A stretch of DNA of 14,877 nt, taken from NCBI GenBank assembly GCA_026419815.1, contig JAOAKR010000012.1, positions 1-14,877 of the forward strand, written 5' to 3'. Source of the stretch: Microcaldota archaeon. Its GTDB lineage: Archaea > Micrarchaeota > Micrarchaeia > CAILAH01. Below the pieces are notes generated by a model. The model did not search any database, had not been told where the DNA came from, and saw only the letters and a program-made list of their open reading frames with translations. Position numbers and translations under genes: made by a program. How positions within the stretch are numbered: the first letter of the stretch is position 1; each line of letters opens with the position of its first letter. This document shows, in pieces, positions 5,781 through 11,924 of the stretch.

Positions 5781-6320
5781 ATGACGATGAGAGAGGTTGA
5801 ATGCAAGGTTTTGGAAGTGGATGTGCCCGCACTAAAAAGAAAGCTGCGTATGCTTGGCGCCAGATGTGAAGGCACACGGAAACTGGTTGCAGTGCACTTG
5901 GACACAAAGGATAGGTTTTTTTCAAGGAATGGCTGTCTCGTGCGGTTAAGGACCGATGGCGGGCCGTCAATCCTTACATTCAAGGTGAATGCAGTGAAGA
6001 AAAGCGGCATAAAGTCAGCGCATGAGCGTGAAATTGCCTTGGGGAGTTTCAGGAGGTCATTGCAAGTGCTCAAAGGGATGGGGCTTGAGCCAACACTTAC
6101 GCTTGTTAAGAGAAGGACAACTTATGAGATTGATGGGGCAAGGCTTGAAATAGACAAATATTTGGGCCAGCACACCCACATCCCTGCATTCCTTGAGATT
6201 GAGGCGCCCAGCAAGAAGGGAGTGCTCAGTGCGGCCAAAAAATTAGGCTATTCACAGAAAGACCTGTGCCCCTATGACACCTACGACTTAATAAAGCGCT
6301 ATTCAAAGCTTGGGCGTTAA
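5781..6320 (+). CDS. CYTH-domain protein (CyaB/ThTPase-like triphosphate tunnel metalloenzyme)
   Basis: CYTH proteins bind triphosphorylated substrates in a beta-barrel tunnel with divalent metals. Archaeal members are usually labelled class IV adenylate cyclase, but several CYTH enzymes are triphosphatases, so the reaction here is open. The 179 residues match the family length. The signature ExExK is E5-V-E7-C-K9. Other tunnel residues are visible in order: LVRLRTDG (R55, R57), LTFK (K68), HEREI (E82), VKRR (near 110), LEIDKYLG (E123, D125) and FLEIEAPS (E139, E141). ATG 5781 is chosen from TATA spacing; a second ATG two codons on is a possible alternative. Its 3' end overlaps the convergent PHP gene by 18 bp. 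Confidence 0.9.
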   Translation: MTMREVECKVLEVDVPALKRKLRMLGARCEGTRKLVAVHLDTKDRFFSRNGCLVRLRTDGGPSILTFKVNAVKKSGIKSAHEREIALGSFRRSLQVLKGMGLEPTLTLVKRRTTYEIDGARLEIDKYLGQHTHIPAFLEIEAPSKKGVLSAAKKLGYSQKDLCPYDTYDLIKRYSKLGR

Positions 6321-6950
6321 TATCTTGTGCTTTTTAAGCGTTGAGAACAAGTGGACGTGCGGCATTGCCATCCCACCCTTAATTGATACCCTGCCCTTCC
6401 TCAGCATTTTCCTGAACTCTTCACCATCGCCTGCCTCGCATTCAACATATGCATTCCCTATCTCTGAATAATGGTGCGCATCCGAGCCCGCGATCATACG
6501 CATATTATGTGCTTGCGCATATTTGCGTGCCGATGCATTGGAGAAAGGGTATAGCGTCCTTGCGTTGAGCGCTTCAAGCGCATCAACCCTTTTTGCATAT
6601 AAATCCAAATTGGACGGTGCCTTTCTCCATCTGTCAAACGGGTGCGCGATTGCACAGAACGCATCCTGCTCCCGCACACTATCAATAACCTCCCCAAAAT
6701 CCCTTGACGATATTGGCGAATCAATGAAATAGATTAAGAGGTGGAATTTGTTGCCGTTCTCTTCACGTATGGTCTTCTCAATGCCCATAATAGCCGGCAG
6801 CCCCTTGAACTCATTCCACGCATCTGAATGATTGTGGTCGGTTATGCATACCATATCCACTTTGCCCTTGTCAATTATGGCCTTAACTTCGCGCGGGGTT
6901 ATCAAGCCGTCATCCGAGCGGTATGTATGCATATGCATCTCAACTTTCAA
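6303..6950 (-). CDS. PHP-domain metal-dependent phosphoesterase
   Basis: PHP (polymerase and histidinol phosphatase) proteins hydrolyse phosphoesters with a trinuclear metal site. Small stand-alone archaeal members have mostly unknown substrates. The 215-residue protein shows the metal-ligand motifs in order: EMHMHTYRSDDG (H6, H8), CITDHN (D38, H39), GIE (E58), IAHPFDRWR (H103), EALNAR (E126) and GSDAHH (D157, H159). The upstream boundary is a TTG at 6950, which keeps the usual MKVEMHMHT start. An ATG at residue 5 (6938) is the alternative and has a TATA-like GATATAAC at a better distance (6963-6970). The gene overlaps the convergent CYTH gene by 18 bp, and its 5' end faces the glycosyltransferase gene with 61 bp between. 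The TGA lies at 6303-6305. Confidence 0.92.
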   Translation of the reverse strand: MKVEMHMHTYRSDDGLITPREVKAIIDKGKVDMVCITDHNHSDAWNEFKGLPAIMGIEKTIREENGNKFHLLIYFIDSPISSRDFGEVIDSVREQDAFCAIAHPFDRWRKAPSNLDLYAKRVDALEALNARTLYPFSNASARKYAQAHNMRMIAGSDAHHYSEIGNAYVECEAGDGEEFRKMLRKGRVSIKGGMAMPHVHLFSTLKKHKILTPKL

Positions 6951-6980
6951 GGCAACACCCGCGTTATATCGCCCGCAAAC

Positions 6981-6992
6981 AAATAAAAATTA
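6981..6992 (+). promoter_or_regulatory. TATA box for the AglH-like gene
   Basis: AAATAAAAATTA is centred about 26 nt before the ATG at 7012, implying a leaderless transcript. The same AT block could serve the divergent PHP gene with a short leader. A separate minus-strand TATA-like GATATAAC lies at 6963-6970. Confidence 0.55.
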
Positions 6993-7011
6993 GGTGCACT
7001 AACTATAAGCT

Positions 7012-8031
7012 ATGAATATGCCAGTGGAGTATGCCCTCCCGCTAGTATGCGCAATTTCATTCCTGCTCACGTATATCGCGCTTCCCCCAGTGATACGGAA
7101 GCTTGAGCACAAGAAGTTCGTCTCACGGGATATGAACAAAGCGGGCGAAGTGCGCGTGGCCAAGTTCGGCGGTGTAGTTGTCCTGCTCGGATTCATAGTT
7201 GCCTATCTTCTACCGTTGCAGTTGTCCCCACTGAGCATATCAGCAAGCGTGCTCTTGGGCACAGCGCTTGCAATCTCGCTCATCGCCTTGCTTGGGCTTG
7301 CGGATGACCTGCTTGACATCCCGGATATTTATAGGGTGGTACTGCCCCTGTTTGCAGCCTTGCCTATAATGCTTCTCAAGGTAGGCTCAACCGTTATTGG
7401 GCTTCCTTTCATTGGTACCATAAACCTATATTTTGGCACACTGGCACTGCCACTTGTGGGCGCAATAGGTCTGAATATGTATATCCTTGTGCTCATCCCC
7501 ATAGGTGTGATAGCCTGCTCAAACCTAATCAACCTGCTTGCGGGGTTCAACGGGCTTGAAACGGGGCAGGGGATAATAATATGCGTGTTCCTTGTAGCCA
7601 TGCTCCTGCTGGGCGGGCTAAATGAGAACAAGGTAACAATGCTATTCCTGCTTATGGCAATGGCCGGCGCCCTTTGCGCATTCCTAATGTTCAACTGGTA
7701 CCCAGCCAAAGTATTCCCGGGCAACGTGCTTACTTATATGCTTGGGGCAATGGTGGCCTCAGTTGCAATAATCGGGGGCCTTGAAGTGGCCGGGGCGATA
7801 TTGCTGCTGCCCCAAATAATAGAGTTTTTCCTTAAGGCGCGCTCAAAATTCCAGGCGGAGAATTTTGGCAAATGCATAAACGGGCGGTTGCATTATGACG
7901 GTCCCGTTTATTCGCTTACACACCTGATTATGAAGGTATTTAGGCCTACCGAGGTGCAGCTTGTCCTTATGCTTTATTCCGTGCAGATATTTTCTGGGCT
8001 GCTTGCGGTCGCATACCTGGCGTTTCTTTGA
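7012..8031 (+). CDS. Polyprenyl-phosphate GlcNAc-1-phosphate transferase, Alg7/AglH-like (GT4/MraY-WecA superfamily)
   Basis: These integral membrane enzymes transfer HexNAc-1-phosphate from a UDP-sugar to a polyprenyl (dolichyl) phosphate, the first step of archaeal and eukaryotic N-glycan assembly. The 339-residue protein is almost entirely hydrophobic segments (about 9-10 membrane helices). The family metal and substrate motifs are present: GLADDLLDIP (D98, D99, D102), CSNLINLLAGFNGLE (N171-E183), which is the Alg7-type sequence rather than the bacterial MraY/WecA one, and NWYPAKVFPGN (228-238). In Alg7/MraY relatives the last motif ends in a metal-binding Asp; here residue 238 reads Asn. 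The loop FGKCINGRLHYDGPVYSLTH (285-304) resembles the C-terminal cytoplasmic loop of the Alg7 group. Start is ATG 7012 from TATA spacing. The many sequons in the surface protein at 11925 make it a plausible glycosylation target. Confidence 0.88.
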   Translation: MNMPVEYALPLVCAISFLLTYIALPPVIRKLEHKKFVSRDMNKAGEVRVAKFGGVVVLLGFIVAYLLPLQLSPLSISASVLLGTALAISLIALLGLADDLLDIPDIYRVVLPLFAALPIMLLKVGSTVIGLPFIGTINLYFGTLALPLVGAIGLNMYILVLIPIGVIACSNLINLLAGFNGLETGQGIIICVFLVAMLLLGGLNENKVTMLFLLMAMAGALCAFLMFNWYPAKVFPGNVLTYMLGAMVASVAIIGGLEVAGAILLLPQIIEFFLKARSKFQAENFGKCINGRLHYDGPVYSLTHLIMKVFRPTEVQLVLMLYSVQIFSGLLAVAYLAFL

Positions 8032-8050
8032 GGTGCGATGCCGACAGAAA

Positions 8051-8060
8051 CATTTATATT
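8051..8060 (+). promoter_or_regulatory. TATA box deciding the start at 8083
   Basis: CATTTATATT is centred about 27 nt upstream of ATG 8083. It lies inside the reading frame that could begin at ATG 8038. It therefore favours the internal ATG as the real start of the next gene and separates that gene from the AglH-like gene transcriptionally. Confidence 0.5.
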
Positions 8061-8082
8061 TGGAAAGATGGCCCAAGTTTTT

Positions 8083-8730
8083 ATGCAAGGAGAAAAGGAC
8101 CTTTGGGAGCTTGCTGTGGACGGTAACCTGATGGCGATCTGCAAATATGCAGAGGAACATAAGGATGCCGAATCACATCTGATTGCAGCCGCATACATAT
8201 GTGCAATTAACATGCTCAGGTATACCGGCAATATGGATGCATTGGTTGAGTTTGGCACGATCAAGCGCTATTCAGAGCTTAGTGTATACGTTAGGTGGGA
8301 GCTGGCGGATGCGATTGGCGCAGACCCAAAGAATTACCTATTCTTATGCGCATATCTTGAAAATGAGCCGGATGAGAAGGTGCGCAAGCGCATAGAAGAA
8401 TTGCTTGTTGAATGCATTCCTTTTGTATATGCCATACCAAACCGCGGTCCCGAGCTTGCCAAGAGCATATTCCTGATTAATATGCGTTCAGAACGTGTCC
8501 GGATTGCAGCAATAGATTTCTTTGCCACGATGGGAAATGCCCAGCCGATGCGTGAATTGCTATCTATGGGTGAAGGCGCAGGGATAAGTGACAAGGTCAA
8601 GATGCATCTGGAACTGGTGCTAAATAACATTAGGAAATCATCGCTGGCCGATGCGAACGGGGTTAAGAGTAATTTGGGAGTGCCTGCCACAAGCCGTAGG
8701 TGCTGGAGGCCCAAGCAATTAAAGCGTTAG
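8083..8730 (+). CDS. Uncharacterised helical (HEAT-like) protein
   Basis: I do not recognise this protein. From ATG 8083 it has 215 residues (MQGEKDLWELAVDGN...). It is predicted to be almost all alpha-helical, with helix pairs of 30-40 residues, for example AAAYICAINMLRYTGN, YVRWELADAIGADPKN and ERVRIAAIDFFATMGN. This pattern resembles degenerate HEAT or TPR-like solenoid repeats and suggests a protein-binding scaffold. No catalytic motif, signal peptide or membrane segment is visible. The C-terminal 30 residues are basic and look disordered. An in-frame ATG at 8038, 6 nt after the previous stop, would add 15 residues. I prefer 8083 because a TATA box lies between the two. Confidence 0.7.
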   Translation: MQGEKDLWELAVDGNLMAICKYAEEHKDAESHLIAAAYICAINMLRYTGNMDALVEFGTIKRYSELSVYVRWELADAIGADPKNYLFLCAYLENEPDEKVRKRIEELLVECIPFVYAIPNRGPELAKSIFLINMRSERVRIAAIDFFATMGNAQPMRELLSMGEGAGISDKVKMHLELVLNNIRKSSLADANGVKSNLGVPATSRRCWRPKQLKR

Positions 8731-8759
8731 CTGGCTAATACTTTAGCAATACATACCAC

Positions 8760-8765
8760 AAGGTG
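8760..8765 (+). promoter_or_regulatory. Shine-Dalgarno-like site for the cysteine-rich miniprotein
   Basis: AAGGTGGC precedes the ATG at 8774 by about 8 nt and can pair with the 3' end of archaeal 16S rRNA. It is one of only two clear ribosome-binding sites in the window; the other precedes the surface protein and shares the core GGTGGC. This supports translation of the short frame. Confidence 0.5.
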
Positions 8766-8773
8766 GCGATGTA

Positions 8774-8872
8774 ATGAGGTACCCAAAGCCGGGCACGTGT
8801 GCGCGCTGTGGCGCCAGGGAGATAATCTGCGGCCAGTGCAAGCAGTGCGAGAAATGCTGCCGCTGCTGGTAA
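8774..8872 (+). CDS. 32-residue cysteine-rich miniprotein (putative zinc-binding)
   Basis: A short frame between the helical protein and rad50 encodes 32 residues with eight cysteines. It starts MRYPKPGTCARCG and ends CKQCEKCCRCW. Cysteines fall at 9, 12, 19, 22, 25, 28, 29 and 31, that is CxxC, six residues, CxxC, then CxxCCxC. This is a quarter of the protein and cannot easily arise by chance. It resembles the tiny CxxC-type zinc-finger proteins known from other archaea, but I know no exact match. An SD-like GGTGG lies upstream and a TAA closes the frame. Zinc is the likeliest ligand; an iron-sulfur cluster is possible. It ends 58 nt before rad50 and shares its direction. Confidence 0.65.
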   Translation: MRYPKPGTCARCGAREIICGQCKQCEKCCRCW

Positions 8873-8899
8873 TGGTGTCCCTTGGCATTTTAATATTAC

Positions 8900-8910
8900 A
8901 CATAAAAATT
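8900..8910 (+). promoter_or_regulatory. TATA box for rad50
   Basis: ACATAAAAATT is centred about 26 nt upstream of ATG 8931. This spacing favours ATG 8931 over the GTG one codon earlier and gives rad50 its own leaderless transcript, separate from the miniprotein gene. Confidence 0.55.
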
Positions 8911-8930
8911 CTGCCCGCCCAATCCAAGTG

Positions 8931-11591
8931 ATGGTGCTCATACGTTCGGTGCGGCTTCAGAACTGGCGCTCACATAGGGATACGCGCCTTGAATTCTCCA
9001 AGGGCACTAATATGCTTGTGGGCATCATGGGTGCTGGAAAGAGCTCTGTCCTGGAAGCCATATGCTTTGCGCTATACGGCACGTTCCCGGCCCTTTCACG
9101 TCGGAAAGTAAAGCTTTCGCAAATTGTTTCAGCTGCAGCCCCCAGTCTCCCAAGCATCGTTGAAGTTGAGTTTGAGCAGGGGGGCAAGGCTTATTCAGTT
9201 AAGCGGGCAATAAAAGATGGGAAGGGCGATGCGGAGCTGCGTGAGGGCCAACGGCTGATTGAGGCCAAGCCAGATGCGGTCACACGCATGGTGCAGGAAA
9301 TAACCGGCCTTGACTATGACCTGTTCACAAAAGCCATATATTCCGAGCAAAATTCACTTGACTATTTCCTATCGCTCAACCCTGTTGACCGCAAGCGGCA
9401 GATTGATGAGCTGATGGGTATTGATAGGTTTGAGCTTGCACGCACAAACGCGTCAAAGCTCTCAAACAGGCTTGCAAGGGAAGCAGATGAGAAGTTGCGC
9501 AAGGTATCATTGCAGGACAAGGAGTCACTTGTCTCACAGCTTTCCGAAGCTGCGGCACAGGCCGCGCAGGCCGAGTCTGAGCTGGCAGCCCTTAAAAAGG
9601 AACACGCATCAGCAGCAGCCGAGCTCTCACAACTGAAAGCGCAGCTTTCAAAATATGAGCAAATAAAATCAAAGGCAGATTCGTTGCAGCGCAAAATTTC
9701 TGAGTGTGATGCGTTCATATCCGAGATGTCACCGCGCGTAAAGCCATATTCGCAGTCTGATTTTGAAGCCCTGTCAAGCGTATTGAAGTCCCAGGAATCA
9801 CAATATTCATCCTTGCAAGTGCAGTCGCGCAGCTTGGAGGAGAAGATATCCGCACTCTCACGTGAGCTTGGAGAAGTGCAGGGCTCGCTTGCGTCACTCA
9901 GCAACAAGATGGCTGAGTGTGATGCGCTTAAACAGAGGCTTGAGCGGCTCACAAAAGAGCTTGAAGGCAAAAGCATAGAATCCCTCCGCACCGAGCTTGA
10001 ATCGCTCGGCACCCAATTGCTTGATTCTGAAAAGGCATACTCCTCTTTGAAATCAGAGCTCTCACTGTTGAGGGATGAGTGCTTGCGCTTGGGCAGTGAG
10101 CTTGAGCAGCAGGCCGCTCTTGAGCGGGAATATTCCTCCCTGCGTGGCATTACACAGAGGGACTTGGATGAGAAAAAGGGCAATGAGGCTGCGCTTGTTG
10201 AGTGGATTGCCTCCCTCAAGGAGATAATCCGGACTTCTGAAGAATCAATAGTGCACTTGTCCCGGGAGGAGGGTAGCAGCGTATGCCCGCTATGCGACTC
10301 ACCACTAACTGGCGAGCGCAAGGCACAGCTGGTGCGTTCCAAAAATGAGGCAATTGAGGGCTCGCGCCAGGGCCTAGCTGAGGGTGAAGCCAAGCTTGCG
10401 GAGTTGCGCAAATCAATCCGTGAGATGGAGGCCAAGCTTTCGCGCAAGGCAGAACTCTCAGCCAAGCTTGAGTCCTACGCAAAAGTAAGGGATGAGCTGG
10501 CACGGAAATCAGCACGCGCTTCAGAGCTTTCAGCGCAGGCCTTGCCGATTGAGCAAAAGCTTGCAGGGTTGCGTGCGGCCCACTCAAAATTGCAGGCGCT
10601 GATGCGTGTTGCAGAGGAGCACGCGCGCATCTCACAGCAGGTTTCTGAGGCGGATTCTGCGCGCAAGCAAGCGCTCCAGCTTGAGCCCCGCAGGCAGGAG
10701 CTGCAAAAATCACTTACTGCTCTTGAGTCGGAGCTGTCAAAAGTGCGGGCACAGTATTCATCTGTTGAGAAGGCGCTAAGTGAGGCGCGCGAGCAGGCCC
10801 GCACCGTTAAGCTTGACCTTGAACTGCAGGAGTCGCTTGCGCAGAAGAGGCGTGAGCGTGAGCGCTTGGCAGGCGAGCTTTCAGGGCTATCATACAGCGA
10901 GCAGGAGCATAATTCGCTGCGCTCGCGCGCAACCGAGCTTACCGGAAAGGCAAGCGAGCTGGGCGCAAAAGTGCAGGGGGTTGAGCGGCAAGCAGCGCTG
11001 CTGCGCAGCAACCACCAGCTCTTGAGGCAGAAGCTTGATGAGATTGAGCGGCAGGAAGCCGAGGCGGCCGCAGTGCAAGAGGCGGCGAGGTCGCTGGAAG
11101 CGTTCCACAAGTCTGTATCCGAAACACAGCTTGTGCTGCGCACCGAACTGATAAATTCGGTTAATGCAGTCATCTCCCGTGTATGGCCTTTGCTGTATCC
11201 GTACGGCGATTTCACAAAGGTCCGTCTTGATGCAACAGAGTCTGATTATGTGCTTATGGCTGAGCGGATGGGCCAATGGGTTGCCGTGGAAGGCAACGTG
11301 AGCGGTGGCGAGCGTGCATCAATGGCCCTGGCGTTGCGCATTGCACTTTCAATAGTGCTGGCACCTAACGCCGGTACGATTGTGCTTGACGAGCCAACGC
11401 ATAACCTTGATGAGAAGGGTGTGCATTCGCTAAGCGAGGTGCTGCGCGAACGCCTGCCTAAAATCATCCCCCAAGCGTTCGTGATAACCCACGATGAAGG
11501 CCTCAAGGAGGGAGCAAGCGGCCGGCTTTATGTCTTCCAGCGTGACAAGTCAAAGCATGGGCCGACCATCGTCATCTCTGATTTGGCATAA
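8931..11591 (+). CDS. rad50: DNA double-strand break repair ATPase Rad50
   Basis: Rad50 is the SMC-like ATPase of the Mre11-Rad50 complex that tethers and processes DNA ends. The 886-residue protein has normal archaeal length. The N-terminal ATPase half has Walker A GIMGAGKSS (from residue 31) and Q-loop YSEQN. Two long coiled-coil arms, rich in Glu, Ser, Leu, Lys and Ala, flank the zinc hook CPLC (C452, C455) near the middle. The C-terminal half carries the ABC signature NVSGGERAS (near 789), Walker B IVLDEPTHNLD (D820, E821) and a VITHDE H-loop. The Walker A loop reads GIMGAGKS, where most Rad50s have GxNGSGKS. ATG 8931 fits the TATA spacing. No mre11, herA or nurA gene is visible in the window, although these often cluster with rad50 in archaea. 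Confidence 0.95.
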   Translation: MVLIRSVRLQNWRSHRDTRLEFSKGTNMLVGIMGAGKSSVLEAICFALYGTFPALSRRKVKLSQIVSAAAPSLPSIVEVEFEQGGKAYSVKRAIKDGKGDAELREGQRLIEAKPDAVTRMVQEITGLDYDLFTKAIYSEQNSLDYFLSLNPVDRKRQIDELMGIDRFELARTNASKLSNRLAREADEKLRKVSLQDKESLVSQLSEAAAQAAQAESELAALKKEHASAAAELSQLKAQLSKYEQIKSKADSLQRKISECDAFISEMSPRVKPYSQSDFEALSSVLKSQESQYSSLQVQSRSLEEKISALSRELGEVQGSLASLSNKMAECDALKQRLERLTKELEGKSIESLRTELESLGTQLLDSEKAYSSLKSELSLLRDECLRLGSELEQQAALEREYSSLRGITQRDLDEKKGNEAALVEWIASLKEIIRTSEESIVHLSREEGSSVCPLCDSPLTGERKAQLVRSKNEAIEGSRQGLAEGEAKLAELRKSIREMEAKLSRKAELSAKLESYAKVRDELARKSARASELSAQALPIEQKLAGLRAAHSKLQALMRVAEEHARISQQVSEADSARKQALQLEPRRQELQKSLTALESELSKVRAQYSSVEKALSEAREQARTVKLDLELQESLAQKRRERERLAGELSGLSYSEQEHNSLRSRATELTGKASELGAKVQGVERQAALLRSNHQLLRQKLDEIERQEAEAAAVQEAARSLEAFHKSVSETQLVLRTELINSVNAVISRVWPLLYPYGDFTKVRLDATESDYVLMAERMGQWVAVEGNVSGGERASMALALRIALSIVLAPNAGTIVLDEPTHNLDEKGVHSLSEVLRERLPKIIPQAFVITHDEGLKEGASGRLYVFQRDKSKHGPTIVISDLA

Positions 11592-11699
11592 CGCCTACCA
11601 GCAAGTTTAATAAGCAATTAGCGTCTAATTCCTACGTCTTAAACCCGTCCAAATGTGGGCCACTGGGGCGAGGCACGCTTCTGACAGTGCATTCCCCGT

Positions 11700-11855
11700 G
11701 GAGGGGTGGCGGAGCGGTCAAACGCGTTAGAGGGCCTTCTCCCGGGAGAGGGCCCGGCGTAACTCAAGGCCGCATTTGGCGTGCTGTCATCGCAAATGCG
11801 CGGTGGGAGATCTAATGGCCTAGCGCCTTCGAGGGTTCAAATCCCTTCCCCTCCA
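11700..11855 (+). tRNA. tRNA-Leu(CAA) with two introns
   Basis: The outer parts match tRNA-Leu(CAG): acceptor stem GGAGGGG/CCCCTCC with discriminator A, D arm GCG/CGC, long variable arm GGC/GCC, and T arm GAGGG-TTCAAAT-CCCTT. The anticodon stem TTAGA/TCTAA and loop CTCAAGA (anticodon CAA) appear only after removing two introns. Intron 1 (11731-11761, 31 nt) falls at about 30/31 in the anticodon stem. Its BHB pairs CGTT with GGCG, with bulges AG|A and TA|A and inner stem GGGCC/GGCCC. Intron 2 (11769-11809, 41 nt) is at canonical 37/38, pairing CTCA with TGGG, and has inner stem CATTTG/CAAATG. Exon 2 is only 7 nt long. The mature tRNA is 84 nt, the same as the CAG isoacceptor. The 108-nt spacer before it shows AT-rich boxes (about 11604-11614) too far upstream for certain assignment. 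Confidence 0.9.
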
Positions 11856-11883
11856 CTGTTTTCAGAACGCGCGCAAAATAACT

Positions 11884-11918
11884 AATTTATATCTTGATTC
11901 CCTAATATCAAGTGGTGG
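11884..11918 (+). promoter_or_regulatory. TATA box and Shine-Dalgarno-like site for the surface protein
   Basis: TTTATATC (11886-11893) lies about 35 nt before the GTG at 11925, so the mRNA should have a leader of roughly 9 nt. Within it GGTGG (11914-11918) stands 6 nt before the GTG as a ribosome-binding site. This site decides the GTG start, because an in-frame TGA lies at 11895-11897 and no other start codon intervenes. Confidence 0.5.
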
Positions 11919-11924
11919 CTAAAA

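Noticed and set aside
8038..8082. Longer N-terminus for the helical protein (ATG 8038)
   Set aside because: The extra 15 codons contain a TATA box correctly spaced for ATG 8083, and the GGTG before 8038 is only 2 nt from the ATG. It is kept only as an alternative.
9362..10465. Long antisense open frame (367 codons) inside rad50
   Set aside because: It encodes a Ser/Cys/Arg-rich sequence that mirrors the Glu/Leu/Ala codons of the rad50 coiled coil. The rad50 frame has clear domain motifs and explains the DNA. The same holds for the 246-codon antisense frame at 10475-11215.
11592..11699. Small RNA upstream of tRNA-Leu(CAA)
   Set aside because: A CTGA motif and AT-rich boxes are present, but no C box, stable fold or K-turn was found. 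It is better seen as tRNA leader and promoter sequence.
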